DNA from: Escarpia spicata
Lineage: Eukaryota; Annelida; Polychaeta; Sabellida; Siboglinidae
Assembly: GCA_963995525.1 (NCBI GenBank)
Contig: OZ023210.1
Coordinates: 1-64,000 of the forward strand
Direction of reading: 5' to 3'
Length of the DNA: 64,000 bases
Within the stretch, counting starts at the first letter, position 1; every line of letters begins with the position of its first letter. The notes under the pieces were generated by a model. The model saw only the letters and a list, made by a program, of their open reading frames with translations, did no database searches and was not told the DNA's origin. The position numbers and the translations under genes were made by a program. Below, in pieces: positions 1-10,239 of this stretch.

Positions 1-31
1 TCGCTCTCGCTCTCGCTCTCGCTCTCGCTCG

Positions 32-94
<63 letters not shown>
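1..94. repeat. CT/CTCG microsatellite
   Basis: Uninterrupted run of CTCTCG grading into pure CT repeats. It starts before the window edge, so its full length is unknown. Confidence 0.95.
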
Positions 95-98
<4 letters not shown>

Positions 99-104
99 GT
101 GGTA

Positions 105-1125
105 ACACGTTTAATCAATGCGTCCACATCCTCTTCCGTGGTTCCACAGGCGATGAAGCACGTTGTTGTGATACCAGTACTGAAGAAACATAACTATGAC
201 GTCAATGTACTCTCTCACTCCATCTCGAACATATCGTTTGTAGCGAAGACAGCAGAGCGTTTCATATCACGATAACTACAACACTTCCTCGAGGGAAACG
301 GCGTATATCCAGTCTACCAGAGCGCAAATCGCCCACGTCATAGCGCCGAGACAGCGCTTCTGCGCATCCACAACGATGTGCCGCAGTCGATTGATGCACG
401 TCGAGGTGTACTTCTGGTGCTACTTGACCTTTCTGCTGCATTCGACACACTTGACCACGCTATGACATCTGTAGTGCAGCACATGCTTGGCTAGCGTCCT
501 ACCTGCATGGCCGAACGTCTGTGGTACGTGTCAAAAAAGAAACATCGGAGATCAGTGTCATGAAGACCGGTTTTACACAAGGGTCGGTCCTTGGACCGAT
601 ACTCTTTAATGTTTACATTGCGGCGATGATTGCGCCACTAGCGAAAATTCTCCGACAACATGGCACACAACATCATCTTACGCTGACGACACTCAACTGA
701 ACGTCGACTTTCCACCAACCGATCACGCAGAAGCACTCGCGCGTATGGAGGCCTGTCTTCCTGATGTCAACGTCTGGCTCTGCGACAATGGGCTAATACT
801 CAACCGGTCTAAATCGCAGGTCATTGTCATCAAATCCTCCACCCTCTGAGCGCCAATAACACTAACACATGTCGATGTCTGCGGTCAGCTAGTGCCAACA
901 TATGCTGTCGTCAGAGATCGCGGTTTTACTATTGATGCAGACCTCTCGATGGCGGCACAAGTAGCAAATGCCGGAGTGCATATTACCACCTGCACCGAAT
1001 CTCACGCATACGCGACACACTAACGACCGGAACAACCAAGTGTCTCGTACATGCTCTTGTTACTTCAAGAATATACTACGGGAACGCTGTTTTGTACGCA
1101 ATATTAAAATGGGGTCTACATCAAT
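105..1125 (+). pseudogene. Decayed CR1/L2-type LINE reverse transcriptase fragment
   Basis: Conceptual translation with several frame changes gives the RT core of a non-LTR retrotransposon. Visible in order: a VVIPVLKKHNYDVNVLS segment (palm start), SANRPRHSAETALLRIHND (fingers), LDLSAAFDTLDH around 423-458 (motif A with catalytic Asp), YADDTQLN at 679-702 (motif C), then a C-terminal TKCLVHALVTSRIYYGNAVLY segment near 1040-1100. Nonetheless the frame breaks repeatedly (for example after LDHAMTSVV and at the TGA near 847), so no functional protein is made. Neither the endonuclease nor the 3' end is recognisable. The clade (CR1/L2 of the jockey group) is inferred from motif spelling; the RT identity is secure. 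Confidence 0.85.
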
Positions 1126-2010
1126 TCGGCGGCGTTCGTATCGTCATGTTTTTTTCTGCTGTTTGTTGTTTTAGTGTTGTTGATCGATATGTGTTAAGGT
1201 GTTATGTGCTATCATTACATAAATATTATGTGTGAAATGTTTTAATGTCTACAAAGTATATTGTTAACAAATTAATGAAGAGATTTATCAGACAGGATGG
1301 TTCAAATTATGTTGCGTATTTCGCAGTCAGTGTACCTTTCGAAATTTTACAATAAGAAAAAAGTAAATTGACTACAAAATACGTAGAAAGAATACCGATC
1401 TCAAAATAGCTCAGCTAATTTCCAGAGGACGGCTGATTAATTTTCACTTAGTCAAACCAGTCACCCCCACCTACAGGGACACGCAGAGATCGTACATACA
1501 TATCCCTTACGCCAATAACTGTCTCACAAACTACCGCGAACCCATAAGACCACCTTCAGTTTGGCGAACTAGCTGACTTCCGGTAGGTTTGGTGGTGATG
1601 CTCACAGAGAACACTATAAGCGGGAAAACGGGAGGGTTGCAATGAGTGGGGGAACAATGTGTGAACGTGTGACAGAAATATTGTAGGAAGGAGCCACCCA
1701 ACCAGTCACCCACCCAGTCGCAAAGGAGACCCGTACCGTGTTCGCACCAATGTCTTCGCAAGAGTGAAAACGATCTGATTTCTCGACGCTGACCTGTAGG
1801 TAAACGTTAAAACGATTGAGTCGCCGTGAGCGATCGCCTTCTGATACCTGCAACAAACCAATGTTGCCATTGATCGTCGGCTATGACAACAGTTGACAAC
1901 CGCTACTGCTGCCGCTGCCAACAACTCCTCTTCAAGCACCAACACTTTCACTGCTTCTTAAACTTAAACAAAGTGTGGCTGCTTACGACACACGGTTATT
2001 CTTTTATGCA
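1126..2010. other. No recognisable feature
   Basis: AT-rich to mixed sequence with short unsupported open frames on both strands. No motif, splice pattern or repeat structure was recognised. Confidence 0.5.
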
Positions 2011-2015
2011 AATAG

Positions 2016-2046
2016 GCACACGCACGCACGCACGCACGCACCCACA
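2016..2046. repeat. ACGC microsatellite
   Basis: Short run of CACG units followed by CCCACACC. Confidence 0.85.
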
Positions 2047-2194
2047 CCGATGATTTGATTATGATAAAAGTGACGGTTAGTGTAACAGAAGCAACAACAT
2101 TTTCACATAGTTCATGTAGACAAAGTGTTTCTTTTGAATGGTAAATACCCCCCTGCTAAAAGGATTTGGCATTGATAATTAATTTCGTATGTTA

Positions 2195-2312
2195 ACAAGT
2201 TCAAAAGCCGCTGTCACTATGACCAAGCTGACCAAAAGAGTATGGGAAAACAAGATGATCACTGAGAACATTAAGATGAATGTATACGGCAGCGAATCGT
2301 ACCTTACAAAAA
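2195..2312 (+). pseudogene. Short RTE-type LINE C-terminal fragment
   Basis: The frame starting near 2195 reads SSKAAVTMTKLTKRVWENK, then MITENIKMNVYGSESY. It aligns with the RT C-terminal part of the RTE element at 30470-30597 (ASTLARLTKRVWNNK, then MLTEHTKVTVY and YGSES). Ten residues between KMNVY and GSES are missing, so this is a small internally deleted relic of the same or a close family. It stops abruptly where the 2313-2812 minisatellite begins. Confidence 0.75.
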
Positions 2313-2812
2313 AGAGCCAATGGTATATCATTGAATACCATTCAGTACCTTTGGACCATTCAATGATAAATCGGTGTCTCAATGGTACTCTCAATGGTAT
2401 TTGAACATATCATTCAATACTATTCAATGCTAAATCAGTGTATCAATGGTACTTTCAATGGTATTTGAACATTTCAATCAATACCATTCAATAATAAATC
2501 AGTATGTCTCGGTGGTACTTTCAATGGTATTTGAACATACCGTTCTGTACCACTGGACTATCCAATTATAAATAAGGTTTCAGTGGTACTTGCAAGGGTA
2601 TTTGAATATATAATTCAATGAAAAACCTCTGTGTTTTAGTGGTACTCTCAATGGTATTTGAATATACCATTCAGTACCACTGGACTATTCAATGATAACG
2701 TATGGTTCAGTGGTTCTCGCAATGGTATTTGAACATATCATTCAATACCACTGAACCATTCAATGATCAATCAGGTTTCAGTGGTACTCGCAATGGTATT
2801 TGAACATATCCA
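2313..2812. repeat. ~65-70 bp minisatellite, about seven units
   Basis: The landmark GGTATTTGAA(C/T)AT recurs near 2396, 2460, 2526, 2597, 2653, 2724 and 2794, spaced 56-71 bp. Each unit holds CAATGGTATTTGAA followed by TTCAATACCATTCAATG, which are roughly self-complementary. The array is imperfect and untranslatable over its length. Confidence 0.9.
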
Positions 2813-2944
2813 TCCCCAGCCAGCACGCCACCCTTGGCCCGATCTGAGCGGCTGTCAGGAGGCATCCGTCGGCCCACGACAGCCGCCTGCCAGCAGCTCT
2901 CCAATCGCTGTTGCCCCAGTGACAGCGTCCGTTGGTCATTTGGA

Positions 2945-3420
2945 CGAGGCTATTCGCAGAACTGGGCTCTGCGAATAAAAAAACATTTCTTATTCACAGA
3001 GCCGAGCTCTACGAATTAGAATTCGTTTCTTATTCACAAAGCCCAGCCGGCTCTGCGAATGTGCACGCTATAGCGTAGTTCGCAGAGCCCAAGGGCCGGT
3101 TTCATTAAGCGGCTAAGAACGTTTTTAACGCTAAGATGATTGTCTTAGTAAATGACATGATTTAAAAAAAATATAAATTAACATAGGCGTTTAATCAGCC
3201 TAGTAATAGCCTAACTTTAAGGACGCTTCGTGAAACCGATCATGAAACCGATCCCATGCCTACAGATTCGATTTTATTTCTTATTTGCAGAGCCCAGCCA
3301 GCCAGCTGGCTCTGCCATTTGCGGTGTTAAGCGTAGTTAGTAGAACCTAGCTCTGCGAATTAGATTCCACTTCTTATTCGCAGAGCTCGCATAGCCAACC
3401 GGCTCTGCTCTGAATGTTCT
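2945..3420. repeat. Cluster of inverted GCTCTGCGAAT / TTCGCAGAGC repeats
   Basis: The word CTCTGCGAAT and its reverse complement ATTCGCAGAG recur many times (about 2953, 2970, 3045, 3079, 3351, 3376), often around 'TTTCTTATTC'. Neighbouring copies face each other and could form stems. The MITE-like element at 3093-3243 sits inside the cluster. A related piece lies at 6115-6190. Confidence 0.8.
3093..3243 (+). mobile_element. MITE-like element, copy A
   Basis: A 151-bp block opens with GGGCCGGTTTCATTAAGCG and closes with CGCTTCGTGAAACCGATC, imperfect terminal inverted repeats. Its interior (GGCTAAGAACG, GATGATTGTCTTA, CTAACTTTAAG) matches the reverse complement of the element at 6190-6346. 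There is no coding capacity, so it would depend on another element's transposase. The right terminus is more decayed than in the other copy. Confidence 0.85.
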
Positions 3421-3424
3421 ACTA

Positions 3425-4195
3425 CTTTCTTGCAATTAGAATTTGTAGTTGTAAATACATTCTTCGATATTCCAATGTCTATATATGCGAATTTTAAATT
3501 TGTTAGGTGCAGTTACAACGTCTGGTAAATTATTCTGATTATTGCTACCGCTCTTAGTTATTATACTGTTATATATTCCAAGATATTATTAACACAACGC
3601 AATTATGCAGTCCAAAATCAATAGAACAGTTTGTATTAACTTATAAACATACATACCCTGGTATTTCAACACTGGCCTAAATAGTAACACACATAACATA
3701 CTAAATCACACTTGCCTAACTATTAAAAACTAAAATCCGTTCACATCATATATTCTGACAAACATATTACATGAAATCTTGACATCAACATATTAATACA
3801 AAAATCATAGTATACACAGATGGTACATAATAATACACCACATGCTTGCCTACATATCAACACATGGAATATTGTAATGCAGAACACACTAAATCCTAGC
3901 AACGTCCATCACAAGTGCATACACAACTTATTTCACGCACTAAAACCCTGTCCACTTTTGACTTATGAAGGGGGGATAGCCTAAGACTCATAATATCTAC
4001 GTAGGAAGCATAAATCTGATTGACTGTATTAAAATCATTAACACGGGACGTACTATTTACTTGTTTAAACTAATAACAACTGAAATCCTGCCACAGCTTA
4101 CTAACACATTGTTAACAACATTTCCAAATACTTTTCTTGATTGAACTTCTAACCATCTGGCAGAGGTACTTGTCACAGCACATTTCCTACACACG
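3425..4195. other. No recognisable feature
   Basis: AT-rich sequence (many ACATA/CACA words). No coding motif or structured repeat seen. Confidence 0.5.
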
Positions 4196-4197
4196 CC

Positions 4198-4288
4198 TCC
4201 ACGCAAGCACACACGCACGTACGCACACACACGCACACACACACACACACACGCACGCACGCACGCACACACACACACACACACACAT
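4198..4288. repeat. CA/CACG microsatellite
   Basis: Alternating CACACG, CACGCACG and pure CA runs. The open frames across it on both strands are translations of the repeat. Confidence 0.95.
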
Positions 4289-4924
4289 CGAATGGGCACT
4301 TTCAAACTCTTCCCAAGACCGAAATCGTTTTCCTAGCTGGAAGTCACCCATGCTGACAATACAATCACCTAAAACAGGAATGTAAAAGACGACTTGGCTT
4401 AATTATAAATTAACTGATCACCGTATTGTCCTCTACTAGTAGCAATACAAATAGTACAATTGCGTAAGTACTTCACTAAAAACAAATTTTCTACTCGTTT
4501 ATTTGCGGAAATTTGATAGAATATCTGTTAATAGATTTAGCACATACAGCTATATATACCTTACGGAAGAATTTGATAAGGTTTTTGATAACAAGTAAAC
4601 ACGTTTGGACGAACCTAATATTCCATTTCTAATTCGCTTGGTTCTGCGTCTATTATTCCTCAGTCACGCTTATTTTGGCCAGTCATTGAACAGACAGCGC
4701 CGCATCTTGCGACGAGATCTATACGATACTTCAAGGTACAATAACTGGAGGGGGACGACAACTGGCCTGCCTAATTACTTGGTCCTTCAATAATACACAG
4801 TTTTGTAAATAATATTATCCATTTCTGCACTGTAAACGATGTGAATGGATGAAGCATACACATTCCTACATGTTGTCGACAAATAAACGTTAAGCATGGT
4901 AATCTATCCCAAAACGTATCTATT
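4289..4924. other. No recognisable feature
   Basis: AT-rich spacer with no supported gene. It ends where homology to the downstream LINE begins. Confidence 0.45.
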
Positions 4925-5990
4925 TGATTACAATGCATGCGACGCATGGACAATCTGACCTCTATGTTTGCAGATGACACCAAGCTCTATGCAGCATTGA
5001 CAGACGACATCAACTCCTCAAACTCTCTACAAGAAGACCTGACAAAACTACAAGACTGGTCGGATACGATGCAAATGAAATTACATCCTGACAAATGTCA
5101 CGTTCTACACCTCGGACATTCAAACCCACGAAAAAAATACCACCTGAGAATGGACAGTGAATGCAGTCACAAGCTTGATGCAGTGACCTCAGAAAAAGAC
5201 CTCGGAGTCACCATCAACATACAACTCAAGTTTTCCGACCACATCGAAAATAGTGTCAAAAAGGCCAATCGAGTTCTGGGGTGTCTAGCCAGAACATTCC
5301 GGCATCTCAACAAGGAGACATTCCTACTACTATATAAGGCAATGGTCAGACCACACCTGGAATACGCATCCTGTGTCTGGTTCCCTCACCTAAAGAAAGA
5401 TCAAGACCTCATCGAACAAGTCCAACGGCGTGCAACACGACTAGTGCCAGAAACAAAAGGACTACCCTACGGCAGCAGATTGAAAGAACTGAAACTCCCC
5501 ACACTGCACTACAGAAGACAAAGAGCCGACATCATTCAAACTTTCAAAATTATCAAGGGACTCGACCAAATCGACCAGGACTGTAAATGCCAACTCTGTC
5601 CACAAAAACAGATGTACCTAAAAGCCACTGGAACCACAAGAGGTCACACAGAAAAACTAGTTACACAGACATCAGCAGGAACCAGACATTCTTTCCTTTC
5701 CACCCGTGTAGTAAGATCCTGGAATGCACTATCAGAAGACACAGTCCAAGCACAGACAGTCAATCAGCTGAAGTCCCGCCTCCAAAGAGACTGGAGAGAC
5801 CATCCAGACCTCTACAACTACAACTTCACATACTAACACATACACACGCACGCATGCATGCACGCACGCACACAATCGAGCCTAGAGACTAGGCAAACCG
5901 GAAAAGACAAGATAAAGAGAAAAAATAGCAATAACGCCAACAGCAACAACAATAGCAGCAAAATCAATAGACAATGGAATACCACTACAG
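4925..5990 (+). mobile_element. 5'-truncated CR1-type LINE with an open 299-codon RT C-terminal frame
   Basis: An uninterrupted frame at 4937-5836 encodes the C-terminal part of a non-LTR RT. Residues 11-18 are FADDTKLY (motif C), then an LQDWSDTMQMKLHPDKC thumb segment, MVRPHLEYASCVWFPH near residue 137, VQRRATRLV, and the usual FLSTRVVRSWNALSE near the end. Motifs A and B and the endonuclease are missing, as expected from 5' truncation during target-primed insertion. The ATG at 4937 is internal to the ancestral protein, not a true start. A stop at 5834-5836 is followed by ACGC repeats and an A-rich, AACAGCAACAAC-type 3' tail to about 5990. The open frame suggests a fairly young insertion. 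Confidence 0.9.
5840..5872. repeat. ACGC/CATG microsatellite in LINE 3' region
   Basis: Short CACGCACGCATG run directly after the LINE stop codon. Confidence 0.85.
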
Positions 5991-6189
5991 AAAACTAACC
6001 TTGAGACGGTCTCAGTGCTCAACTTGGGCAATTATTGACCGTTCTTAAGGTAAGAACTTAAGGTAAGGTAAGAACAACACTTACCTCGTGGCTTCCATCT
6101 TTGTTGGTTGGTCGGCTCTGCGCTGAAAGGCGCTATCTAATTGGTTGATCGCGGGCTCTACAAATAAAATTTCATTTCTTGTTCGCAGA

Positions 6190-6346
6190 GGGCCGGTTTC
6201 ATGAAGCGTACTTAAAGTTACGCAATTACTTAGCGTCACGTGTTTGCATAAACTACTATGTTCGCTTATATTAAAAAATCACGTAATTTATTAAGACAAT
6301 CATCTCAGCGTTAAGTACGTTCTTAGCCGCTTCATGAAACCGGCCC
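6190..6346 (-). mobile_element. MITE-like element, copy B
   Basis: A 157-bp element with near-perfect terminal inverted repeats, GGGCCGGTTTCATGAAGCG at the left and CGCTTCATGAAACCGGCCC at the right. Its reverse complement matches the 3093-3243 copy along its whole length, so the two are opposite-orientation copies of one family. It is non-coding and abuts TTCGCAGAG, the same word that borders copy A. No clear target duplication was resolved. Confidence 0.9.
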
Positions 6347-6352
6347 CTGCTA

Positions 6353-6532
6353 TGCATGCGTGCGTGCGTCTGTGTGCGTGCGTGCGTCAACAGTTTGATG
6401 GTCGTGGTTTGATGTCTATGTTTCTGTGTATTGGGCAAGGGTGGTGTATATATGTGGGAATGTGTGAGGGCGCGTTTGCGCGTGCGTGTGTGCGTGTGTG
6501 CGTGTGTGCGTGTGTGCGTGCGTGTGTTTGTA
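6353..6532. repeat. Two GCGT/GTGC microsatellite runs
   Basis: Runs at about 6353-6390 and 6470-6532 separated by unique sequence. The second leads directly into the repeat at 6533-6660. Confidence 0.9.
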
Positions 6533-6660
6533 CAGGTAGGCATATAGTGTCTCGAATTTACGTAGTTTTAGCTAACGTTATGTTTTTGTGAAGTATCAAT
6601 AGGCTTTATTGCTGCTACAATATACATTTTGCCGACAAGACGCGTCCCTGTTCTGAAGAC
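6533..6660 (-). repeat. Dispersed repeat with ACGC tail, copy 1
   Basis: About 130 bp (ACAGGTAGGCATATAGTGTC, GAATTTACGT, TTTTAGCTAACG, TTGCCGACAAGACGCGTC) recur at 7627-7762 in the same orientation, and both copies follow a GTGC-type microsatellite. Read on the minus strand this looks like a non-autonomous element ending in a CACG tail. That reading is inference. Confidence 0.75.
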
Positions 6661-6696
6661 AAATTTGTCAATTCTTTCTTTGAAGTAATTATTTAC

Positions 6697-7510
6697 TTAG
6701 GCCTGTTTTCTTAGGGCAATAGGCCATCGGCCATGGTCCTCCACTCTAGTCCGTTTTATGCTATTTTCCCGATTTCTCTGCCGATGTATCCATCTGCTTT
6801 CTTTCGCTTTCCGTGTGTTTCTGTCGGGCGTTTCTTGGTCTTCTTCTTCTTCTCGTCCCTGGTTGTTCCATGTAATTGCTTGTCGTGTGATGTTTGTTGT
6901 ATGTTTCCTGCGTGTATGTCCTAACCACCTCAGTGTCAAAAAGGTAAAAGTAAGTTCTTATACAGCGCAGTATCTATTCCCCCGGGACTGCTCAAAGTGC
7001 TTTAATTACACTTTACTACCTCCACCATCTCAACTTCTCTGGGAAGCATTTAGCCACACTGCAATTAATGCACGAAGACTATTGGTACACAAATATCCAC
7101 CACTAGTCAGGTACTCATTCATACAGCTGAGTGAACTGAAGAAATGTTGAGTAAACGAACTTGTCCAAGGTTCAACACCGCCGCACAGGATTCGAACCTG
7201 CGTTCTCTCAGTCGAGGGTCCGGAGCTCTTATCGCTGCGTTATTGCGCTCCACTAATGTCATCTTCTTTATGTCGTCTTCTATTGGTAGTTGTTTGGTCC
7301 ATTCCCATAGTGCAGTATTGGTCATCTTGTCTGACCACTTTAGATGTAGGGTTCTGCGCAGGCATTTGTTGATGAAAGTCTTTTTTTAAACTATTTTCTG
7401 TGTAATTCACCGTGTCTCCGAGCCATAGAGTAATACTGACTTGAGATTTGAGTTAAATATCCTCAGTTTGGTGTTAAGCTTTATTTGTTTTGCCTTCCAA
7501 ATATTTCTCA
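6697..7510 (-). mobile_element. LINE C-terminal relic, split by a SINE
   Basis: Minus-strand translation from 7510 reads NIWKAKQIKLNTKLRIFNSN, then KSVLLYGSETR, a frame break, FINKCLRRTLHLKWSDKM and WTKQLPIEDDIKKMT. After the SINE at 6938-7255 it resumes as LRWLGHTRRKHTTNITRQA and runs to the PIALRKQA terminus near 6697. This is the RT-distal C-terminal region typical of RTE-like LINEs. The two halves rejoin in register once the SINE is ignored, which shows the order of insertion. Frameshifts and the missing RT core make it a dead fragment. A GTGC/TGTG microsatellite borders its upstream end. Confidence 0.85.
6938..7255 (-). mobile_element. tRNA-derived SINE inserted in a LINE
   Basis: Minus-strand copy of the SINE family also at 33897, 46560, 14005, 33036 and 54585. 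The 5' head has a B-box-like AGGTTCGAATCCTG (near 7190) in a near-complete T-arm. The body includes ACTCAGCTGTATGAATGAGT and TTAATTGCAGTGTGGCTAA, and the 3' end reads TATAAGAACTTACTTTTACC. Flanks TGACATT and TGACACT are plausible imperfect target duplications. Transcription by RNA polymerase III is inferred from the tRNA-like head. Confidence 0.85.
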
Positions 7511-7517
7511 AAATGAC

Positions 7518-7625
7518 CCGTGCGTGCGTGATGCGTGCGTGTTTGCGTGTATGTATGTGTTTTGTATATGTGTGTGTGTGTGTTTGTGTATACGTGCGTG
7601 CGTGCCTACGTGCATGCGTGCGTGT
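7518..7625. repeat. GTGC/TGTG microsatellite
   Basis: Mixed GCGTGCGT, TGTGTGTG and GTGCGTGC runs. The cysteine- or histidine-rich frames across it are repeat translations. Confidence 0.9.
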
Positions 7626-7626
7626 G

Positions 7627-7762
7627 ATACAGGTAGGCATATGGTGTCTTTCGAATTTATGTCGTTTTAGCTAACGTTTTTTTTTTAGTGAAGTAACTGT
7701 AGGCGTTATTGCTAGTCAACATATTTTGCCGACGAGATGCGTCACTGTTCTGGGAACAAAGG
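7627..7762 (-). repeat. Dispersed repeat with ACGC tail, copy 2
   Basis: Second copy of the 6533-6660 repeat (ACAGGTAGGCATATGGTGTC, TTTTAGCTAACG, TTGCCGACGAGATGCGTCAC), again just after a GTGC microsatellite. Confidence 0.75.
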
Positions 7763-7769
7763 TGTTATT

Positions 7770-8400
7770 TATTTCTTAGAGGTGCCCGCATTATAACTGG
7801 AAAAAAACCTGCCTACAATATCTTCCTAAATGCAACTATAATTGAGATGACGTATACACGAGTGTGCATGTGTATGGGTACTCGGTATGTTAAACTTTTC
7901 CTCCTAGACGATTTGCATAGCAGAAACCAAAAGTATGGATTCGTGTTTTAAAACATCGGCAACATACCTATAAGTAGTGTAGACTATATTTAATAATGGA
8001 CGCCTTTCTAACCGTATTTACGCAGACGTATAGCTCTAAGCGCAATACTTATGGAGAACACTTGACAGACGGAACTAACGATACGTAGGGCGAAACACAC
8101 AACTTTATTAATTGTATTGACAACGAATGGGAACTTATTGTGATAAATAAAACATGGTCCGAATCGTATCAATGTTCAGTGAACAACTGAATATAAACAG
8201 AAGTACGGACGCCAACACAATTACAAAGACACGGTCCTACCTTCCGAGCCGGTTGTCCGGGATCAGCATCAGTAGTGGTGAATCCGAGTTCTGGATGCAA
8301 TTAAGTTTATCCGCACTGCAAAGAAGAAAGACGCTGGATAACCAACAGTGATATCGCTCGCCGGTGTTGGAGGTCCACTACATTCACAGCCCAGATACCA
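7770..8400. other. No recognisable feature
   Basis: Mixed-composition sequence without a supported gene or clear repeat. Confidence 0.45.
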
Positions 8401-8402
8401 TA

Positions 8403-8600
8403 ACATTTTCCGTCTTGGCCAAGGTTGGCAGAGAATGACAGCCTATAGCTTGGAATGCCAACCATGGGCCAATGTTGATAGGCCAGTGCTAGGCCAGGTA
8501 CCGGAACTGCCATTGTTGGACCAACATTGGCCCGATCTCACCCCAATGTTGGCTGCCAACATTGACCCAATATAGTAACATACATTAGGCCAATATTGGC
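8403..8600. repeat. Cluster of CCAATGTTGG / CCAACATTGG palindromic words
   Basis: Several copies of GGCCAATGTTGG-like words and their reverse complements lie within 200 bp (around 8410, 8467, 8517, 8548, 8560, 8588). They give short self-complementary stems. No coding signal. Confidence 0.65.
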
Positions 8601-8604
8601 ACGA

Positions 8605-9300
8605 GTTGGAAATGCTATCTGGGAAATCGCCAAGAATGAGAAACGACACGACACCGCAACAATTTAAAACTCTCCAAAAACTACCCCATCGGCACCGCGA
8701 AAAATCTCCTACATTACCCTCCCCCGCCACCGTGACAGTCTCCGACACTACCCCCTCCCCCAACCACGCAACAGGCTTGTCATTTGGCGGTTTTGGTGAG
8801 CCTTGGGCGCCTCCCCCAGTATTCATCAAGTTTAGGTACCCGTAGGCCCCTTCATGTAGGCTATATGAATCAACCAATTTATTTCAATGGTATGAGAATG
8901 ACAAATATATATTTAAAATTTATATGGAAACACATTTAGTTGTAAGTTTCGTCGATGCTGTGCGTTCCACAAGGGATGCATCGATATGACAGTTTCTAGA
9001 CGATCACACCTGACCACCCGGCTACTTAGCATAATCTACGTTTTTCTTAGCGAAGTTGCGGTTAAGCAAAGTATGACAATTATCGATGTCTACAATAAAG
9101 TCCGCCTGGTTTTGTAGTTCCTTGCATTGCAAGTTGCATTCGGAGATCGTCCATCTTTTAAATATAAATTTCCATGAATCAACATCCCGCATCTATGTCA
9201 CTTTCCTGAACACCATTATAAACTTGTTTCACACATTATGCAAGTTTAAAAATTGGCGCAAAAGACGAAACATTATATCTGCGGGCTTAGAGGCGGACTA
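8605..9300. other. No recognisable feature
   Basis: A C-rich stretch (8640-8830) followed by AT-rich sequence. The short frames on both strands show no family signature. Confidence 0.45.
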
Positions 9301-9304
9301 AGAT

Positions 9305-9525
9305 ATATTGGGGCCCTGGGGCAAGTTTGAATTGTGAAGCCCCCACCAAAAAACAAGGAGTTCTGGGCCCTGGAATAAACGTTGTTCTAACCTGATTACC
9401 CAGGATCTCGGGACCCTGGAATGATTTTATTCTTACTTGACTGAGGCGCCCCAAGAGCTCGGAGTCAAGGAATTTTTTCTCACTTCAGTGAGCCCCCGGG
9501 AGCTCTGGTCCTTGGTTTTTTCATG
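9305..9525. repeat. ~50 bp degenerate minisatellite
   Basis: About four to five units, each built as GGGCCCTGGAAT, a T-rich middle, then CCC(C/A)AAGAGCTC. Unit starts lie near 9311, 9367, 9413, 9460 and 9503. Confidence 0.7.
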
Positions 9526-9544
9526 GAACGAATCCATAGAGAGT

Positions 9545-9870
9545 AGTCTAGGGAAACGTCCAATTGTACCCCCTTTGAGGATCGCCAACAAACCTCCACT
9601 GAACCAAATTCATATTGGGTAGGCTGAGCCGGGGCTTCAGCATGACTCCGCTGTCGAGTTATCGCGGTGTCGCGAAGTCGCCACTCCGCCGTCGCGCTGT
9701 CGGATATTGACATTGGAAGAGCTAGCGCGGGGGGTGTTATTGAAGATGTTTTGCCAGAGCTTCAACACCACTCTTTCTTAGCGCTGTCGGATCGTGACAT
9801 CGGAATATGATGGGGGGATGCTGTTGAACATTTATTCACAATTTCGGAAGCTCACCAAAAACCTCCAATT
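9545..9870 (+). repeat. Dispersed GC-rich repeat, copy 1
   Basis: Contains GAGGATCGCCAACAAACCTC, GGGGCTTCAGCATGACTCCG, GCTGTCGGAT..TGACAT and CACCAAAAACCTCCAATTGC. The same words recur at 26530-26850 (+), 55495-55780 (+) and, in reverse, 17600-18010. Two internal half-repeats are visible (9640-9740 and 9760-9860). No coding capacity; the class of element is unknown. Confidence 0.75.
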
Positions 9871-10235
9871 GCACCCCCTTGATACTTACCTAAGCCGGGC
9901 CACATTCCAAAGTCTAGGGGGCACTTGACGGGGGCACATTCCAAAGATATATGGGGCACCACACTCTAGCTAGCGAGACCAAAAGAGTAGGGGCCACGTG
10001 CTCTCAGGCCTCCCCTGGATCAGCCTATGTCAGTTATAGTAATTCGCAACCGGCGTCCCATGGCGCGCGAGGATGGACGCTTGTCGTGAATGTGGAACAT
10101 AGAATTGGCGCATGCTTATACTGGCGCGACATTCACAGGAAGTTGCACACTGCGTAGCTACGGACTGACGTATTAACAATTGGTGATGACGTCATTTTTT
10201 CCCACTTGACAACCAGAGGCGTACGGATTCGAAGT
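9871..10235. other. No recognisable feature
   Basis: Spacer between repeats with no supported gene. Confidence 0.4.
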
Positions 10236-10239
10236 AGTT

